A stretch of 64,000 bases of DNA from Polynucleobacter sp. UK-FUSCHL-C3 (GTDB lineage: Bacteria; Pseudomonadota; Gammaproteobacteria; Burkholderiales; Burkholderiaceae), in contig NZ_CP099959.1 in assembly GCF_040409815.1 (NCBI RefSeq), forward strand, positions 1,550,001-1,614,000. The letters are read 5' to 3'. The notes under the pieces were generated by a model, which searched no databases, was not told the DNA's origin, and worked only from the letters and a program-made list of their open reading frames with translations. Both the position numbers and the translations under genes were made by a program. Numbering within the stretch: the stretch's first letter is position 1; each line of letters starts with the position of its first letter. This document shows positions 46,615-56,398 of the stretch, one piece after another.

Positions 46615-46818
46615 ATGGCGACCGGAGTTGTTAAGTGGTTTAATGATGCAAAAGGTTTCGGGTTTATTAAACCTGATGATGGTGAAGAAGAGTTGTTTGC
46701 ACATTTCAGTGCAATCACGATGAGTGGTTTTAAAACCCTCAAAGAAGGCCAAAAGGTAACGTTTGACATTACCCAAGGTCCGAAGGGTAAGCAAGCTACA
46801 AATATTCAAGCTGGCTGA
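46615..46818 (+). CDS. Cold-shock domain protein (CspA family)
   Basis: CspA-family RNA chaperone, 67 aa, a single five-stranded cold-shock domain. RNP1 is KGFGFI and RNP2 is LFAHF, which has Ala where VFVHF is usual. GGAG precedes ATG 46615; the frame continues 18 codons upstream through the leader but the family start is [11 protein letters not shown]. The long leader with a repeated heptamer suggests post-transcriptional control. Which csp paralogue this is cannot be said. Confidence 0.95.
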   Translation: MATGVVKWFNDAKGFGFIKPDDGEEELFAHFSAITMSGFKTLKEGQKVTFDITQGPKGKQATNIQAG

Positions 46819-46837
46819 TCACTTCCTGATCCCAAAC

Positions 46838-46867
46838 AAAAACCCCAGGGTCAAACCTGGGGTTTTT
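46838..46867. terminator. Bidirectional terminator between the cold-shock gene and icd
   Basis: Perfect 12-base arms AAAAACCCCAGG / CCTGGGGTTTTT around a six-base loop. The A- and T-runs let it stop transcription from both convergent genes. Confidence 0.92.
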
Positions 46868-46885
46868 CTTTTGTAGCTAACGCAC

Positions 46886-48136
46886 TTACATATTGTCGAT
46901 CATGACCTGACCAAAGCCGGAACAAGAAACTTGTGTCGAACCTGGTAATAAACGTGCGAAGTCATACGTTACTTTCTTCGACAAAATTGCTTTCTCCATA
47001 GAAGAAATAATCAAGTCAGCCGCCTCAGTCCAGCCTAGATGACGCAACATCATTTCTGCAGAGAGGATCTCAGAACCTGGATTGACATAATCCTTACCGG
47101 CGTACTTAGGAGCAGTACCATGGGTTGCCTCAAACATCGCAATGCTATCGGACATATTGGCTCCCGGCGCAATACCAATCCCACCAACTTGGGCAGCTAG
47201 CGCATCAGAAATGTAATCGCCATTTAGGTTCAGGGTTGCGATCACACTGTATTCATTCGGACGCAATAAGATCTGTTGTAAGAACGCATCGGCAATCACA
47301 TCCTTCACAATGATGTCCTTACCTGTTTTGGGATTCTTGAATTTGCACCATGGGCCGCCATCCACAAGCTGTGCACCAAATTCTTTTGTGGCTAACTCAT
47401 AACCCCAGTCACGGAATCCACCCTCCGTAAATTTCATGATGTTGCCTTTATGGACTAATGTCACCGAAGGCTTGTCATTATCAATGGCGTACTGGAAAGC
47501 TTTGCGAACCAAACGCTGGGTCCCTTCGCGTGACACTGGCTTGATACCAATACTCGAAGATTCTGGAAAACGAATCTTCTTCACACCCATTTCCTTAGTC
47601 AAAAAGTCAACAATCTTCTTGGCGCCATCTGTGCCCGCTTCCCACTCGATACCGGCATATATATCCTCGGAGTTCTCTCGGAAGATCACCATATCGGTTT
47701 TTTCAGGTTCGCGAACAGGGGAAGGCACGCCCTTGAAATAACGCACCGGACGCAAACAAACATACAAATCGAGTGACTGACGAAGGGCCACGTTTAAGGA
47801 TCGAATCCCCCCACCTACAGGAGTTGTTAATGGACCCTTGATCGAAACAACGTACTCCTTAACTGCTTCCAGGGTTTCGTCTGGCATCCACACGTCTGGA
47901 CCATAGACCTTAGTCGATTTCTCACCAGCAAAAACCTCCATCCAAGCAATCTTGCGCTTACCACCGTAGGCTTTTTGAACGGCAGCATCGACCACCTTGA
48001 TCATGACGGGGGTAATATCCAATCCAGTGCCATCTCCCTCAATAAATGGAATGATGGGATTATGGGGAACTTTGATTGAAAAATCAGCATTCACGGTAAT
48101 TTTTTCACCAGCGGGAACCTTGATGTGCTTGTGCAT
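46886..48136 (-). CDS. icd: NADP-dependent isocitrate dehydrogenase
   Basis: Icd, 416 aa, TCA-cycle enzyme making 2-oxoglutarate. Substrate-binding segments [17 protein letters not shown] near the start and [16 protein letters not shown] are clear; [30 protein letters not shown] is in the C-terminal half. Length equals the E. coli homodimeric enzyme. TGGAG lies nine bases before the ATG. Terminated by the shared hairpin with the cold-shock gene. Confidence 0.96.
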   Translation of the reverse strand: MHKHIKVPAGEKITVNADFSIKVPHNPIIPFIEGDGTGLDITPVMIKVVDAAVQKAYGGKRKIAWMEVFAGEKSTKVYGPDVWMPDETLEAVKEYVVSIKGPLTTPVGGGIRSLNVALRQSLDLYVCLRPVRYFKGVPSPVREPEKTDMVIFRENSEDIYAGIEWEAGTDGAKKIVDFLTKEMGVKKIRFPESSSIGIKPVSREGTQRLVRKAFQYAIDNDKPSVTLVHKGNIMKFTEGGFRDWGYELATKEFGAQLVDGGPWCKFKNPKTGKDIIVKDVIADAFLQQILLRPNEYSVIATLNLNGDYISDALAAQVGGIGIAPGANMSDSIAMFEATHGTAPKYAGKDYVNPGSEILSAEMMLRHLGWTEAADLIISSMEKAILSKKVTYDFARLLPGSTQVSCSGFGQVMIDNM

Positions 48137-48227
48137 TGCGCTTTTCTCCAGTTAACGAATTCAGTATTTTCGCATGAGACTTAGAAGTCCCTACTCTAAA
48201 ATGAACTATTTTAAATCTTCGACAAAT

Positions 48228-48671
48228 ATGGCAAATAAATACTTGACTGTTCTAGTGGCCTCTTGCCTGATGGGCCTTACACATGCATCGTTCGCCCAAA
48301 ACCAAAAACTGACCGTCATCGAGCTCAAAGCGGGTATGTACCGCATAGAAGCTGAATTAGCAGATACACCAGCAGCTCGCCAAACGGGTCTTATGTATCG
48401 GACCTTTATGCCAACGAATTCAGGAATGCTATTTGTCTTTGAAGAAAAAGCGATTCATTGCTTCTGGATGCGCAACACCAAGCTACCCCTATCCATTGCA
48501 TTCCTAGAGGATGATGGCAAGATTGTAAACATCTCCGATATGGAGCCCGAGACCCAAAATAATCACTGTCCGCGCTCTTCAGTTCGCTACGCCCTCGAAA
48601 TGAATCAAAAATGGTTTGCGCAACGCGCTATTGGTCCTGGGACAGTGGTTCAGGGATTACCTAAAAAGTAA
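48228..48671 (+). CDS. Secreted DUF192-family protein
   Basis: DUF192 protein, 147 aa, function unknown. From ATG 48228 the N-terminus (ANKYLTVLVASCLMGLTHASFA) reads as a signal peptide with cleavage after ASFA, so it is exported. The domain shows LADTPAARQTGLMYR, FWMRNTKLPLSIAFLEDDG and the C-terminal YALEMNQ, all family hallmarks. An ATG at 48201 is in frame and would lengthen the signal peptide; there is no clear ribosome site for either. TAAAAT at 48197-48202 is a possible -10. Divergent from icd. Confidence 0.85.
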   Translation: MANKYLTVLVASCLMGLTHASFAQNQKLTVIELKAGMYRIEAELADTPAARQTGLMYRTFMPTNSGMLFVFEEKAIHCFWMRNTKLPLSIAFLEDDGKIVNISDMEPETQNNHCPRSSVRYALEMNQKWFAQRAIGPGTVVQGLPKK

Positions 48672-48682
48672 TGAGGCTTGGT

Positions 48683-48988
48683 TTAACCAAAGTGACAAAC
48701 GTAATGCACGGGTTGATCGGCCCGGATTACAAAATAAGCACCCGCCTCCACAGTCCAGCTTTGACCAGCTGAAAATGATTTTTCAGCTTCGCCATTGATG
48801 CTGACATAGGCAGTTCCATCTACCACTTCCATCACTTCTTTAGTTGTCAAATCAAAGCGTAAGGTGCTAGGTAATATCACTCCAACTGATTTACGGGTAC
48901 CGTCTGCCAAGGTAACGGTATGCGACACACACTTACCATCGAAGTAGACATTCGCTTTTTTACCAACTGAAACCTGATCAAACTGCAT
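48683..48988 (-). CDS. ppnP: Pyrimidine/purine nucleoside phosphorylase PpnP
   Basis: PpnP (formerly YaiE/DUF1255), 101 aa, a small cupin that phosphorolyses several nucleosides to base and ribose-1-phosphate. Family features: FDGKCVSHTVTLADGTRKSVGVI, then TTKEVMEVVDG, and C-terminal YFVIRADQPVHYVCHFG. Lies 32 bases after argG's end on the same strand direction, opposite to the DUF192 gene with which it converges. Confidence 0.92.
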   Translation of the reverse strand: MQFDQVSVGKKANVYFDGKCVSHTVTLADGTRKSVGVILPSTLRFDLTTKEVMEVVDGTAYVSINGEAEKSFSAGQSWTVEAGAYFVIRADQPVHYVCHFG

Positions 48989-49020
48989 GTGTTCGCTCTC
49001 TTATCAAAATAAATGATTAA

Positions 49021-50250
49021 TTATTTAGCACGCTTGCGCTTTGCGATTTCTGCAATACGCATGCGTAGGGCATTTAACTTAATAAATCCACCTGCATCCG
49101 CCTGGTTATAAGCTCCGCCATCATCATCAAAGGTCGCAATATTCTGATCAAATAAAGTATTTACAGAGTCGCGCGCCAATACGGATACAGAGCCTTTATA
49201 AAGCTTTAGGCGAACATTACCATTGACACTCTTTTGCGTGTGATCAATTAAAGTTTGCAATGCAATCCGCTCAGGTGACCACCAATAGCCGTTATAAATA
49301 AGTGTTGCATAACGTGGCATCAGATCATCCTTAAGATGCGCCACTTCGCGGTCTAACGTAATACTTTCAATCGCACGATGCGCTTTTAGTAATATCGTGC
49401 CGCCCGGAGTCTCATAGCAACCTCGACTCTTCATACCAACAAAGCGGTTTTCAACTAAATCAAGACGACCAATCCCATTTGCGCCGCCCAAGCGATTAAG
49501 TTCAGCCAATAACTCATGGGCTTTCATAGCCTTGCCATTAATAGCGACCGGGTCGCCATTCTTAAACTCAATCTCAATGACCTGAGCTTTATCTGGAGCT
49601 TTTTCAGGAGAGACCGTCCAACGCCACATCGCTTCTTCAGCCTCGGCATTGGGGTCTTCTAAATGACGGCCCTCAAAACTAATATGCAACAGATTGGCAT
49701 CCATCGAGTAAGGCGCCCCACCTTGCTTGTGCTTCATTTCAACAGGAATACCGTGCTTCTCTGCGTAAGCTAGTAGTTTTTCTCGAGAGAGTAGATCCCA
49801 CTCACGCCATGGGGCAATTACTTTAATGCCCGGCTCAAGCGCGTAATAGCCTAACTCAAAACGAACCTGATCATTACCCTTGCCTGTGGCCCCGTGCGAC
49901 ACTGCATCAGCGCCAACTTGACGAGCAATCTCAATTTGTCGTTTGGCAATCAAAGGACGTGCTATCGATGTGCCTAATAAATACTCACCTTCATAGATCG
50001 TATTGGCACGGAACATTGGGAATACAAAATCACGTACAAACTCTTCGCGCAAATCATCAATAAAGATATGCTCTGGCTTAATCCCGAATTGAAGAGCCTT
50101 TGCACGAGCAGGCTCAAGCTCCTCCCCTTGACCTAGGTCAGCGGTGAAGGTCACTATCTCACAAGCATATGTGTCTTGAAGCCACTTCAAAATAACACTG
50201 GTATCTAAACCACCAGAATAGGCTAATACTGCTTTTTTAATGTCGGACAT
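49021..50250 (-). CDS. argG: Argininosuccinate synthase
   Basis: Argininosuccinate synthetase, 409 aa, joins citrulline and aspartate using ATP. The ATP-pyrophosphatase loop SGGLDTS is at 12-18, and [16 protein letters not shown] is the citrulline/aspartate region. On the minus strand TTGATT, 18 bases, TAGAAA and six bases lead to the ATG with no ribosome site, indicating a leaderless mRNA. argF is 73 bases upstream on the same strand, so argF-argG could also be cotranscribed. Confidence 0.97.
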   Translation of the reverse strand: MSDIKKAVLAYSGGLDTSVILKWLQDTYACEIVTFTADLGQGEELEPARAKALQFGIKPEHIFIDDLREEFVRDFVFPMFRANTIYEGEYLLGTSIARPLIAKRQIEIARQVGADAVSHGATGKGNDQVRFELGYYALEPGIKVIAPWREWDLLSREKLLAYAEKHGIPVEMKHKQGGAPYSMDANLLHISFEGRHLEDPNAEAEEAMWRWTVSPEKAPDKAQVIEIEFKNGDPVAINGKAMKAHELLAELNRLGGANGIGRLDLVENRFVGMKSRGCYETPGGTILLKAHRAIESITLDREVAHLKDDLMPRYATLIYNGYWWSPERIALQTLIDHTQKSVNGNVRLKLYKGSVSVLARDSVNTLFDQNIATFDDDGGAYNQADAGGFIKLNALRMRIAEIAKRKRAK

Positions 50251-50256
50251 AATTTA

Positions 50257-50286
50257 TTTCTATGTTTTTTACAGAACTTCAATCAA
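50257..50286 (-). promoter_or_regulatory. Candidate leaderless promoter of argG
   Basis: On the minus strand TTGATT (50281-50286), 18-base spacer, TAGAAA (50257-50262), six bases to the ATG. Confidence 0.5.
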
Positions 50287-50323
50287 AAAGATAAAACACA
50301 TACGCTATGTAGCAACCATAATT

Positions 50324-51325
50324 TTATAGGCGCCCACAGAGCAAAAACTCCATTAGAGCTTTTTGAACATGCAGGCGATTCTCGGCTTCTTCCCAAACTA
50401 TGCTTTGAGGTCCGTCAATCACAGCCGCACTCACCTCCTCACCCCGATGCGCTGGTAGGCAATGCATGAACAATGCATTGGGTTGGGCTAAAGCCATTAG
50501 ATCTTCTGAAACCATCCAGTTTTTGAAAGCAGCCATACGCGAAGTATTTTCATCCTCAAAACCCATGCTGGTCCAGACGTCTGTTGAAACCAAATGAGCA
50601 CCTTTGCAAGCATCTTTCGGGTCGGCACATACTACAAGGTGATTTAAGGCCGAGCTATTCAGGCGCGATCGCTCAAGCTGATAGCCCTCAGGCGCAGAGA
50701 ACCGAAACTCGAAATCTAATTTCTCAGCGGCCTGTATCCAGGTATATGCCATATTGTTTGCGTCGCCGACCCAAGCAACGGTCTTACCTTGAATAGGTCC
50801 ACGGGCTTCCACAAATGTGAAGATATCGGCCATTACCTGGCAAGGATGATATTGATTGGTTAGCCCATTGATGACTGGGACACGTGAGTTGGCACTAAAG
50901 CGCTCAATGGTATCTTGCTCAAAGGTCCGAATCATGATGATGTCGGTCATTCTGGAAATGACTTGTGCGGCATCCTCAATAGGCTCACCCCGACCAAGCT
51001 GTGTATCCCTTGTATTCATATAAACCGCATGTCCGCCCAATTGGTGAACGCCTGCCTCAAACGATAAACGAGTTCGTGTGGAATGTTTTTCGAAGATCAT
51101 TGCCAAGGTGCGATCGTGCAGGGGATGCCAAGTCTCATAGCGTTTGAAGCGCTCCTTCAACCACGCTGCCCTAGCAAATAAATACTCATACTCATCCCGA
51201 CTAAAGTCTGAGAACTGGAGATAGTGCCTCAGCTGCCCGGGCACCTGAGGCTTAGCCAATGAACGGCCGGTACCTAGCTCAGCCAAATGAGCATCTTGGG
51301 TTGTTTGAGAAGTTTTATGCGGCAT
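50324..51325 (-). CDS. argF: Ornithine carbamoyltransferase
   Basis: OTCase, 333 aa, makes citrulline from ornithine and carbamoyl phosphate. The carbamoyl-phosphate motif STRTR is at 82-86 and the ornithine-site motif HCLPAHRGEEV near the C-terminus. About 30 N-terminal residues precede the usual family start, so the first stretch may be poorly conserved or the real start may be further in. ATG 51325 is chosen over TTG 51334. The start is only about 25 bases past the rpsT terminator, so its promoter must overlap that hairpin. Confidence 0.95.
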   Translation of the reverse strand: MPHKTSQTTQDAHLAELGTGRSLAKPQVPGQLRHYLQFSDFSRDEYEYLFARAAWLKERFKRYETWHPLHDRTLAMIFEKHSTRTRLSFEAGVHQLGGHAVYMNTRDTQLGRGEPIEDAAQVISRMTDIIMIRTFEQDTIERFSANSRVPVINGLTNQYHPCQVMADIFTFVEARGPIQGKTVAWVGDANNMAYTWIQAAEKLDFEFRFSAPEGYQLERSRLNSSALNHLVVCADPKDACKGAHLVSTDVWTSMGFEDENTSRMAAFKNWMVSEDLMALAQPNALFMHCLPAHRGEEVSAAVIDGPQSIVWEEAENRLHVQKALMEFLLCGRL

Positions 51326-51349
51326 ATCTTGCAAAAGAACGCTCCATGA

Positions 51350-51379
51350 AACAAAAACCCGCTCGATCTAAGAGCGGGT
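51350..51379 (-). terminator. Intrinsic terminator after rpsT
   Basis: On the minus strand ACCCGCTC-7 bases-GAGCGGGT followed by TTTTGTTT. It ends leftward rpsT transcription about 50 bases after its stop and lies directly before argF. Confidence 0.88.
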
Positions 51380-51428
51380 CAGAAAATCTAAACTACCTTA
51401 GGCCCGCTAAAGGCCTAATAAAAAACAA

Positions 51429-51692
51429 TTAGGCCATCGCCTTAATGGCTGCAGAAAGTCGTGACTTCTGACGAGCGGCAGTATTTTTGTGAGCAATCTT
51501 TTTATCGGTGATTGTGTCAATCGTTGACTGTGTTGCAATAAATACTTTCTTCGCTACATCCTTGTCACCCGCTTCGATCGCCTTGCGAACAGCCTTGATC
51601 GAAGTACGTAGCTTGGAACGCAAACTAGCGTTGTGAGCATTTTGCTTCACAGATTGACGAGCGCGCTTGCGTGCTTGTGCGGTATTAGCCAT
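51429..51692 (-). CDS. rpsT: Small ribosomal subunit protein bS20
   Basis: Ribosomal protein S20, 87 aa, start [18 protein letters not shown] and a C-terminal Lys/Arg/Ala-rich helix pair, standard length. Monocistronic, with its own terminator. Divergent from murJ. Confidence 0.97.
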   Translation of the reverse strand: MANTAQARKRARQSVKQNAHNASLRSKLRTSIKAVRKAIEAGDKDVAKKVFIATQSTIDTITDKKIAHKNTAARQKSRLSAAIKAMA

Positions 51693-51877
51693 TATTAAAT
51701 TAACCTATCTAAATCAAATAATCAGAATGAAATCAAACTTTTAAAAGTAAAAACCTGCCAAAAGCCTGCGTTCACTATCTTTGCAAAGCCGCAACAATAC
51801 GGCTCTCGAAAACCTGACATTCTACCCGAAAGAGGCCAAAATGCCCACCACACCCCCAAATAAGGGAAAATCAGCCC

Positions 51878-53434
51878 ATGAACCTGCTTTCTGCCGCAGC
51901 CAAAGTCAGCTCCTTGACCATGCTATCCCGCATTACGGGATTGGTTCGCGAGACCCTCATTGCCAGGAGCTTTGGGGCTTCCGAGTGGACGGATGCCTTT
52001 AATGTGGCCTTCCGGCTGCCTAATTTGCTCCGTAGGCTCTTTGCCGAAGGCGCTTTTTCTCAAGCTTTTGTCCCCATTCTGGGAGAGATCTCCAATCAAG
52101 GGGATCGCAATAAAACTCAGGGTCTAGTGGACGCCATCGCCACCCTCCTGTTTTGGGCCTTAGGCCTAACCGTTCTAATGGGAGTGATTGGCGCGCCTAT
52201 TCTAGTTTTTATTATTGCTGCCGGGCTCAAAGGTGGGGGCGCTTACGACACCGCCATTTTGATGACCCAAATCATGTTTCCATACATTGGACTCATTTCC
52301 TTAGTATCCCTATCGGCCGGAATTCTGAACACCTTTGGACGCTTTGCCGTGCCCGCATTCACCCCCGTTCTTCTGAACCTTTGCCTTATTGGAGCTGCTG
52401 TTTTATTAGCCCCTCACTTAGAGCAACCCATTTACGCCCTGAGTGCTGGCGTCATTATTGGAGGCATTTTACAACTCGGCATTCAAATACCGGCGCTTTT
52501 AAAACTAAGACTTCTGCCGCGTATTGCTTTTTTTCCCAAGGCGATTAAATCGGCCTGGGGAAATCCAGATGCGCGTCGCGTCATTAAGTTAATGGTGCCC
52601 GCTGTATTTGCGGTATCGGTCGCCCAAATTTCTTTAATCATTAACACCAATATCGCCTCTCATTTACAAACTGGAAGTGTGTCGTGGCTATCCTATGCAG
52701 ACCGACTGATGGAGTTTCCTACAGCACTTCTTGGTGTTGCACTAGGAACCGTATTACTTCCAAGCCTGAGTAAGGCGAATGCTAATCAAGACATTGCACA
52801 TGCTGGGGAGCTTTTGGTTTGGGGTCTACGTCTTACCTTTTTACTAGCAGCCCCATGCGCATTGGCGCTCTTTCTGTTTGGCACACCAATCTCTGCTGTC
52901 CTATATCACTACGGTCAGTTCAACGCTCTAGATGTCGAAATGACTCGTCAAGCTCTCGCTGCTTATGGTGTTGGTCTAATCGGGCTCATCCTTGTCAAAA
53001 TTTTAGCGCCCGGCTTTTACTCCCGCCAGGATATTCGTACGCCGGTCAAGATTGCTTTATTAGTATTGGTCTTTACTCAAATAGCCAATATCGCTCTAGT
53101 GCCTTTATTTGCACATGCTGGTCTAGCTCTATCGGTTGGTTTGGGGGCATGTCTGAATGCAGCGCTACTTTGGATTGGCCTTAGGAGAAAGGGTGCTTTG
53201 CCCAAAGCCGCTGGGTGGCTTAAATACATTACTCAACTTAGTATCGGTTTATTGCCCTTAGGCTTATTGCTCTTTTATGGTGCAAGCGCTCATGACTGGC
53301 TAGCGCTTCAAAGTAGCCCATGGATCCGTATAGCGTTTCTGGGGCTTTGGTTGATGTTTGCAGCCTTGCTCTACTTTGCCACTCTCTGGCTCGTTGGATT
53401 GCGCTGGCAAAATTTTCTGCGTCATGCAAAATAG
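51878..53434 (+). CDS. murJ: Lipid II flippase MurJ
   Basis: MurJ (MviN), 518 aa, MOP-superfamily membrane protein with about 14 membrane segments; moves lipid II across the inner membrane for peptidoglycan synthesis. The N-terminus KVSSLTMLSRITGLVRETLIA and FNVAFRLPNLLRRLFAEGAFSQAFVPI are hallmarks. rpsT-murJ divergence is common in proteobacteria. A SirB1-like gene starts five bases after the stop. Confidence 0.97.
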   Translation: MNLLSAAAKVSSLTMLSRITGLVRETLIARSFGASEWTDAFNVAFRLPNLLRRLFAEGAFSQAFVPILGEISNQGDRNKTQGLVDAIATLLFWALGLTVLMGVIGAPILVFIIAAGLKGGGAYDTAILMTQIMFPYIGLISLVSLSAGILNTFGRFAVPAFTPVLLNLCLIGAAVLLAPHLEQPIYALSAGVIIGGILQLGIQIPALLKLRLLPRIAFFPKAIKSAWGNPDARRVIKLMVPAVFAVSVAQISLIINTNIASHLQTGSVSWLSYADRLMEFPTALLGVALGTVLLPSLSKANANQDIAHAGELLVWGLRLTFLLAAPCALALFLFGTPISAVLYHYGQFNALDVEMTRQALAAYGVGLIGLILVKILAPGFYSRQDIRTPVKIALLVLVFTQIANIALVPLFAHAGLALSVGLGACLNAALLWIGLRRKGALPKAAGWLKYITQLSIGLLPLGLLLFYGASAHDWLALQSSPWIRIAFLGLWLMFAALLYFATLWLVGLRWQNFLRHAK

Positions 53435-53439
53435 CAAAT

Positions 53440-54282
53440 ATGCCGACTCAACAGCTCGATTACTTCTCTACCTTAGTTGCTGAGGACGAGCACTTTCCGC
53501 TTACTGAAGCAAGTATTGCGGTTGCACAACATGCCTTCCCTGATCTAGATGTTCAACACGTCTTAGATGAAATCGATCAGTTTGGTGATCGTCTAAAGAA
53601 ACGTATTTCTGCCGATGCCTCTGCTGTGCAACGCTTGCAACAGCTAAAGCATTTCTTTTATACCGAGCTTGGTTTTGGCCCCAACCCCAATGATTTTTAT
53701 GCCCCCGAGAACTCGTATATCCATCACGTCCTGCAAAGTCGTCGTGGTATTCCTATTTCTCTAGCCATCCTGATGATGGAGCTTGGCAATCAAATTGGTT
53801 TAAAAGTTAAAGGGATATCCTTTCCAAACCACTTTATGTTGCGCGTCTCACTCCCTCAGGGTGAGGTCATCATGGACCCCTTGACGGGCACCTCTCTGGC
53901 AAAGCATGAGTTACAAGAAATGCTAGACCCATACTTAGAAGCAAGGGGCTATGTTGGCGATCTGCAGCTACCACTAAATGTTTTTCTGAGGGTCTCTAGT
54001 TCTCGAGAAATCCTTTCGCGCTTCTTGCGTAACTTAAAACTGATATATACCGAACATGAACGCTGGGAGCGTTTACTGGGAGTACAACAACGCCTAGTTA
54101 TTTTATTGCCAGACTCTCTCGAAGAAGTACGCGATCGAGGCTTAATTTTTGCTCAACTAGAATACTTGCGCCCGGCAATTGAAGATATGCAAACCTATCT
54201 CAGCGGACAACCGGATGCAAGTGATGCTGAAGAAATCCGAGAGCACATTTCGACCCTTGAAAATCAAGTTCGCCAACACTAA
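53440..54282 (+). CDS. SirB1-family transglutaminase-like protein
   Basis: SirB1-like protein, 280 aa, with a transglutaminase-like fold and C-terminal tetratricopeptide-like helices. Y(I/F)HHVLQSRRGIPISLAILMMELG and FPNHFMLRVS are typical family stretches. Molecular function unknown. The frame is open further upstream inside murJ, but ATG 53440, five bases after the murJ stop, gives the family N-terminus. Followed by miaA. Confidence 0.85.
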   Translation: MPTQQLDYFSTLVAEDEHFPLTEASIAVAQHAFPDLDVQHVLDEIDQFGDRLKKRISADASAVQRLQQLKHFFYTELGFGPNPNDFYAPENSYIHHVLQSRRGIPISLAILMMELGNQIGLKVKGISFPNHFMLRVSLPQGEVIMDPLTGTSLAKHELQEMLDPYLEARGYVGDLQLPLNVFLRVSSSREILSRFLRNLKLIYTEHERWERLLGVQQRLVILLPDSLEEVRDRGLIFAQLEYLRPAIEDMQTYLSGQPDASDAEEIREHISTLENQVRQH

Positions 54283-54296
54283 GTCTTTTGTTCTTG

Positions 54297-55256
54297 ATGC
54301 CTACTAAGGTTTTATCCATCGTCGGCCCCACGGGAGTCGGCAAAAGTAATTTAGCGCTTTGGCTTGCGCGCCAATATAAAGACTTGGGGCGAGTTATTGA
54401 AATTATCAGCATGGACTCTGCCCTGGTGTACAAAGGTATGGATATAGGCACCGCCAAACCCTCCAAAGCAGAACAGGCAGAGGTGGCCCATCATCTGATT
54501 GATGTTTTAGACCCCAGCCAAAATTACTCTGCTGCACAATTTGCAAGCGATGCAAAAGAACTGATTTCTGACATCAAACAGCGAGGAAATATCCCGCTCA
54601 TAGTCGGTGGCACGATGCTCTACTGGAGAGCTTGGGTCTATGGCTTTTCTAATCTACCCGCTGCAAACCCTGAGGTGCGCGCTCAATTAGACCGCGAAGC
54701 TGCTGAAATCGGCTGGCCTGCTATGCATGCAAAGTTAGCCATCTTGGACCCCGCTAGTGCAAAACGTCTTCAGCCAAACGACAGTCAACGGGTTCAGCGA
54801 GCCCTAGAGGTATTTGCACTTACTGGGCGACCGCTATCGGATCTCTTCGAAGAAACCCCGAGTCTGGCGGGTCGTAAGCAAGAGCCCACTCCTGATTGGG
54901 TAGAGGTAATCTCACTCGAGCCATTCGATCGAAAGACCTTGCACACGCGTCTAGAGCAACGTTTTGATCAAATGCTAGAGAGCAAATTCATTGAAGAGGT
55001 TGAACAACTTCTCAATCGTGGCGACCTGCATACCAATCTGCCAGCGATTCGGTCTGTCGGTTATCGACAAGTTTGGGAGTATCTAGCGGGGGATATTGAT
55101 TTTGAGACGATGAAAGAAAAAGCATATGCTGCGACCCGACAACTCAGTAAACGGCAGATGACCTGGCTTCGAGCAATGGATCGTCGGGTATTTGATCCTT
55201 TCGATACAAAGCAAATGGATCTTGCCCAAAAACAATGTCTAGCCCTCTTGCAGTAA
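54297..55256 (+). CDS. miaA: tRNA dimethylallyltransferase MiaA
   Basis: MiaA, 319 aa, transfers dimethylallyl to A37 of tRNAs reading UNN codons. P-loop GPTGVGKS is at 10-17 and SMDSALVYKGMDIGTAKPS contains the catalytic aspartate. DMAPP comes from the IspH reaction, also encoded here. ATG 54297 is used; the TTG at 54288 is less likely. No clear ribosome site. Convergent with purM, one base apart. Confidence 0.96.
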   Translation: MPTKVLSIVGPTGVGKSNLALWLARQYKDLGRVIEIISMDSALVYKGMDIGTAKPSKAEQAEVAHHLIDVLDPSQNYSAAQFASDAKELISDIKQRGNIPLIVGGTMLYWRAWVYGFSNLPAANPEVRAQLDREAAEIGWPAMHAKLAILDPASAKRLQPNDSQRVQRALEVFALTGRPLSDLFEETPSLAGRKQEPTPDWVEVISLEPFDRKTLHTRLEQRFDQMLESKFIEEVEQLLNRGDLHTNLPAIRSVGYRQVWEYLAGDIDFETMKEKAYAATRQLSKRQMTWLRAMDRRVFDPFDTKQMDLAQKQCLALLQ

Positions 55257-55257
55257 C

Positions 55258-56313
55258 TTAGATCACGATCGTTTGGGGTGCCCCAGGCGGACGCGAAATA
55301 ATCTCACCCAAACTCCAGGAATGAAGCCCCTGTTGATTAATGCTAGCAATGACTGCATCGGCATATTGATGGCTCACCACTACAACCATGCCAATTCCGC
55401 AATTAAATACCCGTACCATCTCTGCGTCGGCGACTCCGCCCTTCATTTGCAACCAGCGGAACAAATCTGGCATCTTCCAAGAATCTCGACGAAGGATCGC
55501 TTGCGTATTCTCGGGTAGAACGCGAGGTACGTTATCAACCAACCCACCTCCCGTAATATGTGCCAAACCCTTAATGGGATGTTGGGCCATCACACTTAAC
55601 AATTGCTTGACGTAGATTTGGGTAGGCGCCATGACCACCTCACGCAATGAACGTCCGCCGATCTCTTCTGATGGCTTTGCGCCAGCTCGCTCGATAATCT
55701 TACGAATCAAAGAATAGCCATTGGAGTGCGCCCCGCTGGACGCAATACCGATTACTGCATCACCCGGTTTAATCGAAGCGCCATTAATAATTTTAGACTT
55801 TTCGACCACGCCGACTGCGAAGCCCGCTAAATCATATTCGCCCGGCGGATACATGCCTGGCATCTCAGCGGTCTCGCCACCGATCAATGCGCACCCCGCT
55901 AACTCGCAGCCCTTAGCAATGCCGGCCACGACGGTTGTCGCTGTATCGACTGACAGCTTGCCGCAAGCAAAATAATCGAGGAAAAATAGAGACTCGGCCC
56001 CCTGAACCAAAATATCATTCACACTCATGGCGACTAAATCTTGGCCAATGGTCTCATGACAATTCCACTCAAAGGCTAATTTAAGCTTCGTTCCGACGCC
56101 ATCCGTGCCTGACACTAGAACGGGCTCCTGATATCGCTTAGGGACCTCAAAAAGAGCCCCAAAGCCGCCTATTCCGGCCAACACGCCATCTCGCATGGTT
56201 TTCTTGGCCAAAGGCTTAATACGGTCTACCAAGGCATCGCCGGCGTCAATGTCGACCCCAGCGTCACGGTAGGAGAGTCCTTGGGATGAGGGGGGCTTAG
56301 AGGAATTGTTCAT
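55258..56313 (-). CDS. purM: Phosphoribosylformylglycinamidine cyclo-ligase PurM
   Basis: AIR synthetase, 351 aa, fifth step of purine synthesis. [21 protein letters not shown] starts the fold, [12 protein letters not shown] and the ATP-binding [11 protein letters not shown] region are clear. Divergent from the PerM-like permease; stop-to-stop gap to miaA is one base. Confidence 0.97.
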   Translation of the reverse strand: MNNSSKPPSSQGLSYRDAGVDIDAGDALVDRIKPLAKKTMRDGVLAGIGGFGALFEVPKRYQEPVLVSGTDGVGTKLKLAFEWNCHETIGQDLVAMSVNDILVQGAESLFFLDYFACGKLSVDTATTVVAGIAKGCELAGCALIGGETAEMPGMYPPGEYDLAGFAVGVVEKSKIINGASIKPGDAVIGIASSGAHSNGYSLIRKIIERAGAKPSEEIGGRSLREVVMAPTQIYVKQLLSVMAQHPIKGLAHITGGGLVDNVPRVLPENTQAILRRDSWKMPDLFRWLQMKGGVADAEMVRVFNCGIGMVVVVSHQYADAVIASINQQGLHSWSLGEIISRPPGAPQTIVI

Positions 56314-56398
56314 CGTTTAATCTTTGGGAAATCAGGGAAATCCGCTTATTCGTTCAATTTGATCGGTAGAATCTCTGAATTCTAGAGTATGAGGCCGT

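Noticed and set aside
46420-46809. 129-codon leftward open frame over the cold-shock gene and its leader
   Set aside because: Antisense to a conserved csp coding sequence; the apparent length comes from the biased codons of the csp gene.
51398-51418. Second hairpin after rpsT (TTAGGCC/GGCCTAA)
   Set aside because: No T-run follows on the coding strand; the hairpin at 51350-51379 is the convincing terminator.
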